From Pseudomonas frederiksbergensis (GTDB lineage Bacteria > Pseudomonadota > Gammaproteobacteria > Pseudomonadales > Pseudomonadaceae), in assembly GCF_035751725.1 (NCBI RefSeq), contig NZ_CP142104.1, positions 1,860,001-1,924,000 of the forward strand: DNA of 64,000 nt, given 5' to 3'. The notes under the pieces are model-generated. The model searched no databases. It was not told where the DNA came from and saw nothing but the letters and a program-made list of their open reading frames with translations. Position 1 is the first letter of the stretch; each line of letters starts with the position of its first letter. Made by a program: the position numbers and the translations under genes. Below are positions 8,673 to 18,137 of the stretch, in pieces.

Positions 8673-9209
8673 TTACTCTGCGGTATGAGCGGCATTGGCG
8701 CAGGCGGGTTTGCCGGCAGCGTATTTGAGACTGGGGTCGACCAGCGCGTCGAAACGCTTGAGCGCCTCGGAGCCGATCAGCAACGGGTATTGGAAGGCGC
8801 TGCGGTCGGTCAGGTTCACTTCGATGCTGCGCAGGGCCGAGCCCATGCAGATGTCCAGTTCGATGACCGGCCGGGCCGTGTATTTCTTGCCTTCTTCCGG
8901 GTCGTAGTCACCGGCGCGACGCTTGATCTTGCTGACACGGGCCAGCGGGCGTTCGATGGGGTGCGAATGGGCCGCGTCGATGGCCAAGTAGAAACGCACC
9001 CAGGATTCGCCATTGCGCTTGAAGCGCTTGATGTCCCGAGCGCTGAGCGAGGCCGTCTTGGCACCGGTGTCCAGCTTGGCGGCAACCTCCAGGTCAATGC
9101 CCTGCAGGGCCGCATATTCGTTGAGGCCGTACACGGTTTTTTCGCCCGCCGCGGCGAGCCCCGGCAGGCACAAGAAGCAAAAGGCAGCGGATAAGGGCTT
9201 GAGTGTCAT
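8673..9209 (-). CDS. Secreted retropepsin-like protease ('ATP-dependent zinc protease' family)
   Basis: 178 residues with a signal peptide (MTLKPLSAAFCFLCLPGLAAAG). The conserved AKLDTGAKTASLSA segment holds the DTGA catalytic motif of retropepsin-like aspartic proteases, and the family's RPVIELDI and LIGSEALKRFD segments follow. Databases often call this family RimB or 'ATP-dependent zinc protease', although no ATP or zinc site is visible. ATG at 9209 has AGGA upstream; a longer frame to 9263 lacks one. It is the first gene of the three-gene unit and probably acts in the periplasm. Confidence 0.85.
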   Translation of the reverse strand: MTLKPLSAAFCFLCLPGLAAAGEKTVYGLNEYAALQGIDLEVAAKLDTGAKTASLSARDIKRFKRNGESWVRFYLAIDAAHSHPIERPLARVSKIKRRAGDYDPEEGKKYTARPVIELDICMGSALRSIEVNLTDRSAFQYPLLIGSEALKRFDALVDPSLKYAAGKPACANAAHTAE

Positions 9210-9403
9210 AAATCCTGGTGCGCAGCGTTCCGTTTTTCGGTTCAGGCCCTGGCATTGCTGCACAAGCTCCTAGGTCGCCTTCTCTATATAGGAGAGGGGG
9301 CAATTGCGGCGGCATTCTAGCACGGTGGTTTTCTGGCGCCACCGCTGGCCGGAGGCTACATCTCTTCATGCAGCCGGGTTATCGCCGGGGCGTTTATTAG
9401 ACG

Positions 9404-9415
9404 ATTGTCGACAAT
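9404..9415. promoter_or_regulatory. Perfect GntR-type operator palindrome
   Basis: ATTGTCGACAAT is a perfect 12-bp palindrome 74 bp before the GntR start. A second close copy, GGTGTCGACAAT at 9477-9488, sits between the ribosome binding site and the ATG. FadR-subfamily regulators bind such sites, so autoregulation of the prp operon is likely. Confidence 0.7.
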
Positions 9416-9488
9416 ATCGATTTTTGTTTTGACGCATAGGGGGATTTTGGTTAGTTTTCGGCGTATTGATTTTAAAGGTGTCGACAAT

Positions 9489-10202
9489 ATGCTCGATCAG
9501 CTCGAATCCCCGGTGATGGCTCAGGACGACTCGGAAACCCTGTCCGAGAACGTCTTCCGGCGCATCCAGGCCGCCATCGTCAAGGGCGAGATCGCTCCTG
9601 GCAGCAAGATCTCCGAGCCCGAGCTGGCACGTACCTACGGCATCAGCCGCGGGCCGTTGCGGGAGGCGATTCACCGCCTGGAAGGCCAGCGCCTGCTGGT
9701 GCGCATCCCGCATGTCGGAGCGCGAGTGGTCTCGCTGAGCCATGCCGAGCTGCTGGAACTCTACGAAATCCGTGAATCCCTCGAAGGCATGGCCTGCCGC
9801 CTGGCGGCCGAGCGCATGACCGTCGAGGAAATCGACGAGCTGCGCCAGGTCCTGGAAACCCACGAACGTGATGCGGCGTTCCAGGCCGGTGTCGGCTATT
9901 ACCAGCAGGAAGGCGACTTCGACTTCCACTATCGGATTATCCAGGGCAGCGGCAATCGCACCCTCACGCAAATGCTCTGCGGTGAGCTGTACCAACTGGT
10001 GCGCATGTACCGCATCCAGTTTTCCACCACGCCCAACCGCCCGCGCCAGGCCTTTGCCGAGCACCACCGGATTCTCGATGCCATCGCCGACCGTGACGGC
10101 GAACTGGCTGAATTATTGATGCGCCGGCACATCGGCGCGTCCAAACGCAACATTGCGCGTCATTTCCAGGACAGCGCCGCCACTGAACGAGGTGAGTCAT
10201 GA
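9489..10202 (+). CDS. GntR-family (FadR subfamily) regulator of the methylcitrate operon
   Basis: A 237-residue protein with an N-terminal winged helix ([21 protein letters not shown]..., [25 protein letters not shown], about residues 15-65) and a C-terminal all-helical FCD ligand domain with Asp/His metal-site residues (DFDFHYRII and EHHRILDAI). ATG at 9489 is chosen because AAAGG lies 8 bp upstream; a longer frame begins at 9405 inside the operator. It overlaps prpB by 4 bp (ATGA), so it is the first gene of the operon. In pseudomonads this position is taken by a repressor that responds to methylcitrate-cycle intermediates; the ligand is inferred. Confidence 0.9.
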   Translation: MLDQLESPVMAQDDSETLSENVFRRIQAAIVKGEIAPGSKISEPELARTYGISRGPLREAIHRLEGQRLLVRIPHVGARVVSLSHAELLELYEIRESLEGMACRLAAERMTVEEIDELRQVLETHERDAAFQAGVGYYQQEGDFDFHYRIIQGSGNRTLTQMLCGELYQLVRMYRIQFSTTPNRPRQAFAEHHRILDAIADRDGELAELLMRRHIGASKRNIARHFQDSAATERGES

Positions 10203-11083
10203 GCAACAGCACTCCAGGCCAGCGTTTCCGCGATGCGGTCGCCAGCGAGCATCCGCTGCAAGTGGTCGGCACGATCAACGCCAACCACGCGCTGCTGGCC
10301 AAGCGCGCCGGTTTCAAGGCGATCTACCTGTCGGGTGGCGGCGTCGCGGCCGGCTCCCTCGGCGTGCCGGACCTGGGCATCACCGGCCTGGATGACGTGT
10401 TGACCGATGTGCGTCGCATCACCGATGTATGCGATCTGCCGCTGCTGGTGGACGTGGACACCGGTTTCGGTTCCTCGGCGTTCAACGTGGCGCGCACGGT
10501 CAAGTCGATGATCAAATTCGGCGCGGCGGCGATTCATATCGAGGACCAGGTCGGCGCCAAGCGTTGCGGCCATCGTCCGAACAAGGAAATCGTCTCCCAG
10601 CAAGAAATGGTCGACCGCATCAAGGCCGCCGTCGATGCCCGCACCGATGACAGCTTCGTGATCATGGCCCGTACCGATGCCCTGGCAGTGGAAGGTTTGG
10701 AGTCGGCCCTGGACCGCGCCGCCGCGTGCATTGAGGCCGGTGCCGACATGATTTTCCCCGAGGCCATCACCGAGCTTGAAATGTACAAGCTGTTCGCCAG
10801 CCGCGTGAAGGCGCCGATCCTGGCCAACATCACTGAATTCGGCGCGACCCCGCTGTACACCACCGAACAACTGGCCGGTGCCGACGTGTCCCTCGTGCTG
10901 TACCCGCTGTCGGCGTTCCGGGCCATGAACAAGGCTGCCGAAAACGTCTACACCGCGATCCGCCGCGACGGCACGCAACAGAACGTCATCGACACCATGC
11001 AGACCCGCATGGAGCTTTACGATCGCATCGACTACCACACCTTCGAGCAGAAGCTCGATGCGTTATTCGCGGCGAAGAAGTAA
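10199..11083 (+). CDS. prpB: 2-methylisocitrate lyase
   Basis: A 294-residue PEP mutase/isocitrate lyase-type TIM barrel that splits 2-methylisocitrate into pyruvate and succinate, the last step of the methylcitrate cycle. The active-site loop [10 protein letters not shown] (about residue 121) holds the catalytic cysteine, and [11 protein letters not shown] gives the Mg-binding acidic residues. Length and start match the family. The 4-bp overlap with the GntR gene shows co-transcription. Confidence 0.96.
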   Translation: MSNSTPGQRFRDAVASEHPLQVVGTINANHALLAKRAGFKAIYLSGGGVAAGSLGVPDLGITGLDDVLTDVRRITDVCDLPLLVDVDTGFGSSAFNVARTVKSMIKFGAAAIHIEDQVGAKRCGHRPNKEIVSQQEMVDRIKAAVDARTDDSFVIMARTDALAVEGLESALDRAAACIEAGADMIFPEAITELEMYKLFASRVKAPILANITEFGATPLYTTEQLAGADVSLVLYPLSAFRAMNKAAENVYTAIRRDGTQQNVIDTMQTRMELYDRIDYHTFEQKLDALFAAKK

Positions 11084-11124
11084 GGCGCGACTCCCTACAA
11101 ATTCAAGAAAATGGAGACAGCAAC

Positions 11125-12252
11125 ATGGCCGAAGCAAAAGTACTCAGTGGCGCCGGGCTCCGTGGTCAGGTGGCCGGGCAAACCGCATTGTCCACCGTGG
11201 GCCAATCGGGCGCCGGCCTGACCTATCGCGGCTACGACGTTCGCGACCTGGCGGCTGACGCGCAATTTGAAGAAGTGGCCTACCTGCTTCTATACGGCGA
11301 GCTGCCGACCCAGGCCCAGCTGGACGCCTACACCGGTAAACTGCGTCAGTTGCGCGATTTGCCCCAAGCCTTGAAAGAAGTGCTGGAGCGCATTCCCGCC
11401 GACGCCCACCCGATGGACGTGATGCGCACCGGTTGCTCGTTCCTGGGTAACCTGGAGCCCGAGCAGGATTTTTCAGAGCAACACGACAAGACCGACCGCC
11501 TGCTGGCCGCGTTCCCGGCGATCATGTGCTACTGGTATCGCTTCAGCCATGAAGGCCAGCGCATCGAATGCGTGACCGACGAAGTGTCCATTGGCGCCCA
11601 CTTCCTGCACTTGCTGCATGGCAAGAAGCCGAGCGAGCTGCACGTCAAGGTGATGAATGTCTCGCTGATCCTCTACGCCGAGCACGAGTTCAACGCCTCG
11701 ACGTTCACCGCCCGGGTCTGCGCTTCCACGCTGTCGGACCTGTTCTCCTGCATCACCGCGGCCATCGGCTCGCTGCGCGGTCCGCTGCATGGCGGCGCCA
11801 ACGAGGCGGCGATGGAAATGATCGAGCGCTTCAGCTCTGCGCAGGAGGCCATCGAAGGCACGCTCGGCATGCTGGCGCGCAAGGACAAGATCATGGGCTT
11901 CGGCCATGCGATCTATAAGGACAACGATCCGCGCAACGAGGTGATCAAGGGCTGGTCGAAAAAACTCGCTGAGGAAGTGGGCGACACAGTGCTGTTCCCG
12001 GTCTCCGAGGCGATCGACAAGACCATGTGGGAACAGAAGAAACTGTTCCCCAACGCCGATTTCTACCATGCCTCGGCGTACCACTTCATGGGCATCCCGA
12101 CCAAGTTGTTCACGCCGATCTTCGTCTGCTCGCGCCTGACCGGCTGGGCCGCCCACGTGTTCGAACAACGCGCCAACAACCGCATCATCCGACCGAGCGC
12201 CGAATACACCGGCGTCGAACAGCGCAAGTTCGTGCCAATCGAACAACGCTGA
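11125..12252 (+). CDS. prpC: 2-methylcitrate synthase
   Basis: A 375-residue citrate synthase-fold enzyme condensing propionyl-CoA with oxaloacetate. The conserved HGGANEAAMEMI segment carries the first active-site histidine, and GFGHAIYKDNDPRNEVIK the second together with Arg. The short length and TALSTVGQSGAGLTYRGYD start are typical of PrpC rather than the roughly 430-residue GltA. It follows prpB by 41 bp with GGAGA upstream of the ATG. Confidence 0.95.
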   Translation: MAEAKVLSGAGLRGQVAGQTALSTVGQSGAGLTYRGYDVRDLAADAQFEEVAYLLLYGELPTQAQLDAYTGKLRQLRDLPQALKEVLERIPADAHPMDVMRTGCSFLGNLEPEQDFSEQHDKTDRLLAAFPAIMCYWYRFSHEGQRIECVTDEVSIGAHFLHLLHGKKPSELHVKVMNVSLILYAEHEFNASTFTARVCASTLSDLFSCITAAIGSLRGPLHGGANEAAMEMIERFSSAQEAIEGTLGMLARKDKIMGFGHAIYKDNDPRNEVIKGWSKKLAEEVGDTVLFPVSEAIDKTMWEQKKLFPNADFYHASAYHFMGIPTKLFTPIFVCSRLTGWAAHVFEQRANNRIIRPSAEYTGVEQRKFVPIEQR

Positions 12253-12292
12253 GCTGGAGGTTCTAGCGCTGCTATTGAAATAACCGAAGACC

Positions 12293-12321
12293 CTTGTGGG
12301 AGCAGGCTCGCTCCCGCAAGG
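12293..12321. repeat. REP-like palindrome between prpC and acnD
   Basis: CTTGTGGGAGC...GCTCCCGCAAG forms an inverted repeat in the 128-bp gap between prpC and acnD. As an intra-operon REP it could stabilise upstream mRNA or trim expression of acnD/prpF relative to prpBC. Confidence 0.75.
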
Positions 12322-12380
12322 AATGTGTTTGTTTCAATGGTGCGCCACCTTCTGAAACCACCGTGACCCGAGTCCTGACG

Positions 12381-14972
12381 ATGAACACAGAATTTCGCAA
12401 ACCGCTGCCCGGCACTTCGCTGGATTATTTCGACGTTCGCGGGGCCGTGGATGCCATTCGCCCCGGCGCCTACGACGGCCTGCCGTACACCTCCCGCGTG
12501 CTGGCGGAAAACCTGGTGCGGCGCTGCGACCCGGCCACGCTGCGCGAGTCGCTGCTGCAACTGATCGAGCGCAAGCGCGACCTGGACTTCCCATGGTTCC
12601 CGGCGCGGGTGGTGTGCCATGACATCCTCGGCCAGACCGCCCTGGTCGACCTCGCCGGCTTGCGCGACGCCATCGCCCAGCAGGGCGGTGACCCGGCGCA
12701 GGTCAACCCGGTGGTGCCGACCCAGTTGATCGTCGACCACTCGCTGGCGGTGGAAAGCGCCGGTTTCGATCCCCAGGCCTTCGCCAAGAACCGTGCTATC
12801 GAGGACCGGCGCAATGAAGACCGCTTTCACTTCATCAACTGGACCAAGAAGGCCTTCAAGAACGTCGATGTGATTCCGCCAGGCAACGGGATCATGCATC
12901 AGATCAACCTGGAAAAAATGTCACCGGTGATCCAGCAGCGGGACGGCGTGGCCTTCCCGGACACTTGCGTGGGCACCGACAGCCACACGCCCCATGTCGA
13001 TGCCTTGGGCGTTATCGCCATTGGCGTCGGTGGCCTGGAAGCCGAAAGCGTCATGCTCGGTCGCGCCTCGTGGATGCGCCTGCCGGAAATCGTCGGCGTC
13101 GAACTGACCGGCAAACTGCAACCGGGCATCACGGCCACGGACATGGTCCTGGCCCTGACCGAGTTCCTGCGCAAGCAGAAAGTCGTGGGGGCGTGGCTGG
13201 AGTTCTTCGGCGAAGGCGCCAGTGCCCTGACCTTGGGCGACCGCGCGACCATCTCCAACATGGCCCCGGAATACGGCGCCACGGCGGCGATGTTCCATAT
13301 CGATCAACAGACGATCGATTACCTGAAACTCACGGGGCGCGAAGACCAGCAGGTGCAGTTGGTCGAGAACTACGCCAAGACCACGGGCTTGTGGGCCGAC
13401 AGCCTTAAAGGCGCGCAATACGAACGTGGCCTGACCTTCGACCTGTCGTCGGTGGTGCGCAACATGGCAGGTCCCAGCAACCCGCACGCCCGCGTCGCGG
13501 TGTCGGATCTGGCCGCCAAAGGCATCTCCGGCCAGTGGGACGATGTGCCAGGCCAGATGCCCGACGGCGCGGTGATCATCGCCGCGATCACCAGTTGCAC
13601 CAATACCAGTAACCCGCGCAACGTGATCGCCGCCGGTCTGCTGGCGCGCAACGCCAACCGCCTGGGCCTGGCGCGCAAGCCGTGGGTCAAGTCATCCCTC
13701 GCACCGGGTTCGAAAACCGTGGCGCTGTACCTGGATGAAGCCGGCCTGACGTCCGAACTCGAGAAGCTGGGCTTCGGCGTGGTCGCGTTCGCCTGTACCA
13801 CCTGCAACGGCATGTCCGGCGCGCTGGACCCAGTCATCCAGCAGGAGATCATCGACCGCGACCTGTACGCCACCGCCGTGTTGTCGGGCAACCGCAACTT
13901 CGACGGGCGTATCCATCCGTACGCCAAGCAGGCGTTCCTGGCGTCGCCGCCGCTGGTGGTCGCGTATGCCATCGCCGGGACCATTCGCTTCGACATCGAG
14001 AAGGATGTGCTGGGCGTGGTGGACGGTCGCGAGATTCGCCTCAAGGACATCTGGCCGAGCGACGAAGAAATCGACGCCGTGGTGAAGGCCTCGGTGAAAC
14101 CGGAGCAGTTCCGCCAGGTGTACATCCCGATGTTCGCCATCCAGGAAGACACCGGGCCGAAAGTGACGCCGCTGTACGACTGGCGCCCGCAAAGCACCTA
14201 CATCCGTCGTCCGCCGTATTGGGAAGGCGCGCTGGCCGGTGCGCGGCCGCTCAAGGGCATGCGCCCGCTGGCCGTGCTGCCGGACAACATCACCACCGAT
14301 CACCTGTCGCCGTCCAACGCCATCATGCTGGACAGCGCCGCCGGTGAATACCTGGCGAAAATGGGCCTGCCGGAAGAGGACTTCAACTCCTACGCGACTC
14401 ACCGTGGCGACCACCTGACCGCACAACGGGCTACCTTCGCCAACCCGAAACTGTTCAACGAAATGGTCGTTGAGGACGGTAAGGTCAAGCAGGGTTCCCT
14501 GGCGCGGGTCGAGCCGGAGGGCAAGGTGATGCGCATGTGGGAAGCCATCGAGACCTACATGGAACGCAAGCAGCCGCTGATCATCATCGCGGGTGCCGAC
14601 TACGGTCAGGGATCGTCGCGGGACTGGGCAGCCAAGGGTGTGCGCCTGGCCGGTGTCGAGGCGATTGTCGCCGAAGGCTTCGAGCGTATCCACCGCACCA
14701 ACCTGGTGGGGATGGGCGTGTTGCCGCTGGAGTTCAAGCCCGGCACCGATCGCAAGACCCTGGACATCGACGGCAGCGAAATCTATGACGTGATCGGCGA
14801 ACGGACCCCGCGGGCGACGTTGACGTTGGTGATCACTCGCAAGAACGGCGAGCGCGTCGAAGTGCCTGTGACCTGCCGCCTCGATACCGCTGAAGAAGTG
14901 TCGATCTACGAAGCTGGGGGCGTGCTGCAGCGCTTCGCCCAGGATTTCCTCGAGTCGGCGGTGGCCGTTTAA
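12381..14972 (+). CDS. acnD: Fe/S-dependent 2-methylisocitrate dehydratase
   Basis: An 863-residue aconitase-family enzyme that dehydrates 2-methylcitrate, yielding a 2-methylaconitate isomer that needs PrpF before hydration. Cluster ligands are visible in ITSCTNTSNP (about residue 414) and ACTTCNGMSG (about 480). The C-terminal swivel domain has GADYGQGSSRDWAAKG. ATG at 12381 (MNTEFRKPL) gives the usual length; an extension to 12294 would run through the REP element. This gene replaces the cofactor-free prpD, which is absent here. Confidence 0.95.
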   Translation: MNTEFRKPLPGTSLDYFDVRGAVDAIRPGAYDGLPYTSRVLAENLVRRCDPATLRESLLQLIERKRDLDFPWFPARVVCHDILGQTALVDLAGLRDAIAQQGGDPAQVNPVVPTQLIVDHSLAVESAGFDPQAFAKNRAIEDRRNEDRFHFINWTKKAFKNVDVIPPGNGIMHQINLEKMSPVIQQRDGVAFPDTCVGTDSHTPHVDALGVIAIGVGGLEAESVMLGRASWMRLPEIVGVELTGKLQPGITATDMVLALTEFLRKQKVVGAWLEFFGEGASALTLGDRATISNMAPEYGATAAMFHIDQQTIDYLKLTGREDQQVQLVENYAKTTGLWADSLKGAQYERGLTFDLSSVVRNMAGPSNPHARVAVSDLAAKGISGQWDDVPGQMPDGAVIIAAITSCTNTSNPRNVIAAGLLARNANRLGLARKPWVKSSLAPGSKTVALYLDEAGLTSELEKLGFGVVAFACTTCNGMSGALDPVIQQEIIDRDLYATAVLSGNRNFDGRIHPYAKQAFLASPPLVVAYAIAGTIRFDIEKDVLGVVDGREIRLKDIWPSDEEIDAVVKASVKPEQFRQVYIPMFAIQEDTGPKVTPLYDWRPQSTYIRRPPYWEGALAGARPLKGMRPLAVLPDNITTDHLSPSNAIMLDSAAGEYLAKMGLPEEDFNSYATHRGDHLTAQRATFANPKLFNEMVVEDGKVKQGSLARVEPEGKVMRMWEAIETYMERKQPLIIIAGADYGQGSSRDWAAKGVRLAGVEAIVAEGFERIHRTNLVGMGVLPLEFKPGTDRKTLDIDGSEIYDVIGERTPRATLTLVITRKNGERVEVPVTCRLDTAEEVSIYEAGGVLQRFAQDFLESAVAV

Positions 14973-15023
14973 ATCGCTTGGGTGGCCGCTGTTCCGGCCA
15001 CCTGTTTTTTCAGGAGTTAGAGC

Positions 15024-16217
15024 ATGGCTCACTCGCCTCAAATCAAGATCCCCGCGACCTACATGCGTGGCGGCACCAGCAAAGGCGTGTTTTTCAGCCT
15101 GCAAGACCTGCCCGAAGTCGCCCGCGTTCCTGGCCCGGCCCGGGATGCCCTGTTGCTGCGAGTGATCGGCAGCCCCGACCCGTACGAGAAGCAGATCGAT
15201 GGCATGGGTGGCGCGACGTCCAGCACCAGCAAGACCGTGATCCTGTCCAAGAGCGCCCGGGCCGACCACGATGTCGATTACCTGTTCGGCCAGGTCTCCA
15301 TCGACAAGCCGTTCGTGGACTGGAGTGGCAATTGCGGAAACCTGTCGGCGGCGGTGGGGTCGTTTGCCATCAGCAGTGGCTTGGTGGAGCCCGGCCGGAT
15401 TCCGCAAAACGGCGTGGCCGTGGTGCGGATCTGGCAGGCCAACATCGGCAAGACCATCATCGCCCATGTGCCGATCACCGACGGCGCGGTGCAGGAAACC
15501 GGTGATTTCGAGCTCGACGGCGTGACCTTTCCGGCGGCCGAAGTGCAATTGGAGTTCATGGACCCGGCGGCCGAGGAAGAGGGCGGTGGCGGCTCGATGT
15601 TTCCCACCGGCAACTTGGTGGATGACTTGGAAGTGCCCGGTGTTGGCACTTTGAAGGCGACGCTGATCAATGCCGGGATTCCTACGATTTTCATCAATGC
15701 TCGCGATGTGGGCTACACCGGCACCGAACTGCAGGGCGCTATCAATGGCGATCCCAAGGCGTTGGCGATGTTCGAAACCATCCGCGCACATGGCGCCTTG
15801 CGCATGGGCTTGATCAAGCACTTGGACGAAGCCGCCCAGCGCCAGCACACCCCGAAAGTCGCGTTTGTCGCGCCGCCGGCGGATTACCTCTCGTCCAGCG
15901 GAAAAGCCGTGGCGGCGGGCGACGTCGATTTGCTGGTGCGGGCATTGTCCATGGGCAAGCTGCACCACGCCATGATGGGCACCGCCGCCGTTGCCATCGG
16001 CACCGCCGCGGCGATTTCCGGCACTTTGGTGAATCGGGCGGCGGGCGGTATCGAGCGCAACGCCGTGCGTTTCGGCCACCCCTCCGGCACCCTGCGCGTC
16101 GGCGCCGAGGCCAGCGTGGTCAATGGCGAATGGACCGTGAAAAAAGCCATCATGAGCCGCAGCGCGAGGGTGTTGATGGAAGGATTTGTGCGGGTGCCAG
16201 GTGATGTTCTGAACTGA
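15024..16217 (+). CDS. prpF: 2-methylaconitate cis-trans isomerase
   Basis: A 397-residue protein of the PrpF family (diaminopimelate epimerase-like fold) required for AcnD-dependent propionate catabolism. The start PATYMRGGTSKGVFF and the segment GNCGNLSAAVGSFAI are characteristic; the cysteine in GNCGN is at the position of the epimerase catalytic Cys. It begins 51 bp after acnD with AGGAG upstream and is the last gene of the operon, followed by REP-like sequence and the convergent fpv operon. Confidence 0.95.
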   Translation: MAHSPQIKIPATYMRGGTSKGVFFSLQDLPEVARVPGPARDALLLRVIGSPDPYEKQIDGMGGATSSTSKTVILSKSARADHDVDYLFGQVSIDKPFVDWSGNCGNLSAAVGSFAISSGLVEPGRIPQNGVAVVRIWQANIGKTIIAHVPITDGAVQETGDFELDGVTFPAAEVQLEFMDPAAEEEGGGGSMFPTGNLVDDLEVPGVGTLKATLINAGIPTIFINARDVGYTGTELQGAINGDPKALAMFETIRAHGALRMGLIKHLDEAAQRQHTPKVAFVAPPADYLSSSGKAVAAGDVDLLVRALSMGKLHHAMMGTAAVAIGTAAAISGTLVNRAAGGIERNAVRFGHPSGTLRVGAEASVVNGEWTVKKAIMSRSARVLMEGFVRVPGDVLN

Positions 16218-16227
16218 GTCGAAAAAC

Positions 16228-16258
16228 CTGTGGGAACGGGCTTGCTCGCGAAAGCAGT
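16228..16258. repeat. REP-like palindromes between prpF and fpvF
   Basis: A GTGGGAACGGGCTTGCTCGCGAAAGC element, one of the commonest pseudomonad REP forms, follows prpF. A second partly matching GC-rich inverted segment lies at about 16288-16340. Together they fill the convergent gap and may serve as a two-way transcription barrier. Confidence 0.7.
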
Positions 16259-16343
16259 GCATCGGCCAACACAGATGTTGGATGTGCTGGCCTCTTCGTC
16301 GGATCGCCGCCCGGAGCAGGTCCGCGCCCACAGCGGCCTGTTG

Positions 16344-17237
16344 TCAGCCTCCGGTCAGTGCAGTGACAACCAGCCCCACATTATTCTCCAACTCCGCGAC
16401 CGGGTCGGCACCATCGGTGTTCAGCACCAGCAGTTGGCTACCGCCTTCGGTGATGGCTGCCTTCAGCGCATCCGAGGGCTGGCGATGATGCAGCACCAGC
16501 GCCACATCGTTGTCTTTCAATGTGGTCGTCAATTGTTTGAGGGCTTCGGGCTTCCACTCGGTGTCAGGGCGGGTGTCGGTGCTGATGCCATCCAGATTCA
16601 ATCCACTGATCAAGTAACCGAAATGCTCGCTCAGGCTGACCACGCTCAGGTTGTCAGCGCTGGCGAGGCGTTTTTCGCTGTCGGCGCTGAGTTTGAGCAG
16701 GCGTTGCTTGAGGGCCGCCAGGTTGGCGTCGATTTTCGTTTTGTCCGCCGGGGCCAGGCGCACCAGGTCGGCGGCGATCACGTCGGCCATCCGCCCCAGG
16801 TTATGACTGGCCATCCACGGCTGGCTCGCCAAACCGTCAGCCATGCCCGGTTGCACGGCGATACCGGGCAGGGCGCCGTCCACGGGGCGGGCCGCGTCGA
16901 CTTCGACGATGCGTATATTGCTGCGTCGGGCCATGGGGTACAGCGGATCGTCCGGCCATAACGAGCGCAGGCCGATCACAGCGTCGGCCTCGCGGGCCAG
17001 TTTGTTCAGCGCCGTCGCGCCACGGCCACTGAAGTAGGCGCTCTGGCGGGTGCCGGGCAGATTGTCCGGTGCCGCCCGCTCCAGGCTGACCTCGGTCCCC
17101 TTGAGCAAGGCCTCGCCCAACCCGTAGGTGACCGGCAACGATGCCAGCAGACGGACCTTTTCAGCGGCGAATGATGAAGTGACGGCCACGCCGCACAACG
17201 CGACGGCCAGGGTCAGTTGTCGCAATGAAAAAACCAT
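16344..17237 (-). CDS. fpvF: Periplasmic binding protein of the ferri-pyoverdine iron-release system
   Basis: A 297-residue secreted metal-binding ABC-type binding protein (cluster A-I, ZnuA/TroA-like), signal peptide MVFSLRQLTLAVALCGVAVTSSFA. It lacks the His-rich metal site of true ZnuA proteins. It is the last of eight coupled genes and starts 1 bp after the permease gene. The gene order equals P. aeruginosa fpvGHJKCDEF, in which FpvC and FpvF bind iron or ferri-pyoverdine in the periplasm. A generic zinc binding protein is the alternative reading if context is ignored. Confidence 0.85.
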   Translation of the reverse strand: MVFSLRQLTLAVALCGVAVTSSFAAEKVRLLASLPVTYGLGEALLKGTEVSLERAAPDNLPGTRQSAYFSGRGATALNKLAREADAVIGLRSLWPDDPLYPMARRSNIRIVEVDAARPVDGALPGIAVQPGMADGLASQPWMASHNLGRMADVIAADLVRLAPADKTKIDANLAALKQRLLKLSADSEKRLASADNLSVVSLSEHFGYLISGLNLDGISTDTRPDTEWKPEALKQLTTTLKDNDVALVLHHRQPSDALKAAITEGGSQLLVLNTDGADPVAELENNVGLVVTALTGG

Positions 17238-18137
17238 TTATCCAAGATTCCCTTTGAGGCTGGGGACGACGCCACGGGCGATGGCGCTCAGGGCGAAGGC
17301 GATGCCGGCTACCAGAATGATCGCGGCGCCGGACGGGATAGGCAGGTCGAACACAATCGGCGCGAGAATCCCGCACAGGGTGCTGACCGTGGCAATCAGC
17401 ACGGAACACCAGAAAAAACCTTTCAAGGATTGGCTGAGCAGACGCGCCGCCGCCGCCGGAATCACCAGCAACGCCCCCACCAGGATGGCGCCGATGACTT
17501 TCACCGCCGCCACGGTGATCAACGTCACCAGGACTACGAACAGGTAGTCCAGGGTCTTGACCGCCACCCCGCGCACCGCCGCCAGTTGCGGGTTGAAGCT
17601 GGCGAGCATGATGCGGTTGTACAGCGGCAACGCCAGGGCCATCACCAACGAACCGACCACCGCGAGCACCAGCAGATCGTTGCCGTTGACTGTCAGCACT
17701 GAGCCGAACAATACGTTTTCCAGGATGTGCACGTTGATCTTGCCCGCCAGGATCAACAGCAAGCTCGCGCCCAGTGCCAGGGACACCGACAGGAAGACGC
17801 CAATCAGGGTGTCGGGCGCGAGACCGGTGCGGTTGCGCAGGTAATTGAGCAGGATGCCGAACAGCAGGCAGTAGCCGAACAGGCTGCCGTACGGCCCGGT
17901 GTAGGGTTCGCCGAGCAGGATGCCAATCGCCACGCCGGTCAGCGCCGCATGGCCCACCGCCTCGGAGAAAAATGCGAAGCGCTTGACCACCACCAGCGTG
18001 CCGAGGCCGCCCAGGACCGGGCCGATCAACAGCCCGGCCAACAACGCATTGACCACAAACCCGTAGGCCAGCGCCTCGGGCAAATATCCTGACGAGGCCC
18101 AGCCCTGGACCATCAGACGAAAGGCTTCATAACTCAT
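17238..18137 (-). CDS. fpvE: ABC transporter permease, iron import after pyoverdine release
   Basis: A 299-residue inner-membrane permease of the ABC-3 (ZnuB/MntB) family with about eight hydrophobic helices, such as ALAYGFVVNALLAGLLIGPV near the N-terminus and LLVLAVVGSLVMALALPLY in the middle. The GHAALTGVAIG segment is the cytoplasmic EAA-like coupling region. The ATG overlaps the ATPase stop (TGATG). By synteny it is the FpvE half of the FpvDE transporter that takes up iron freed from pyoverdine in the periplasm. Confidence 0.88.
   Translation of the reverse strand: MSYEAFRLMVQGWASSGYLPEALAYGFVVNALLAGLLIGPVLGGLGTLVVVKRFAFFSEAVGHAALTGVAIGILLGEPYTGPYGSLFGYCLLFGILLNYLRNRTGLAPDTLIGVFLSVSLALGASLLLILAGKINVHILENVLFGSVLTVNGNDLLVLAVVGSLVMALALPLYNRIMLASFNPQLAAVRGVAVKTLDYLFVVLVTLITVAAVKVIGAILVGALLVIPAAAARLLSQSLKGFFWCSVLIATVSTLCGILAPIVFDLPIPSGAAIILVAGIAFALSAIARGVVPSLKGNLG

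Noticed and set aside
13692..16331. An 879-codon minus-strand frame opposite acnD and prpF
   Set aside because: A shadow frame with no recognisable domain; it runs across two well-supported genes and their spacer.
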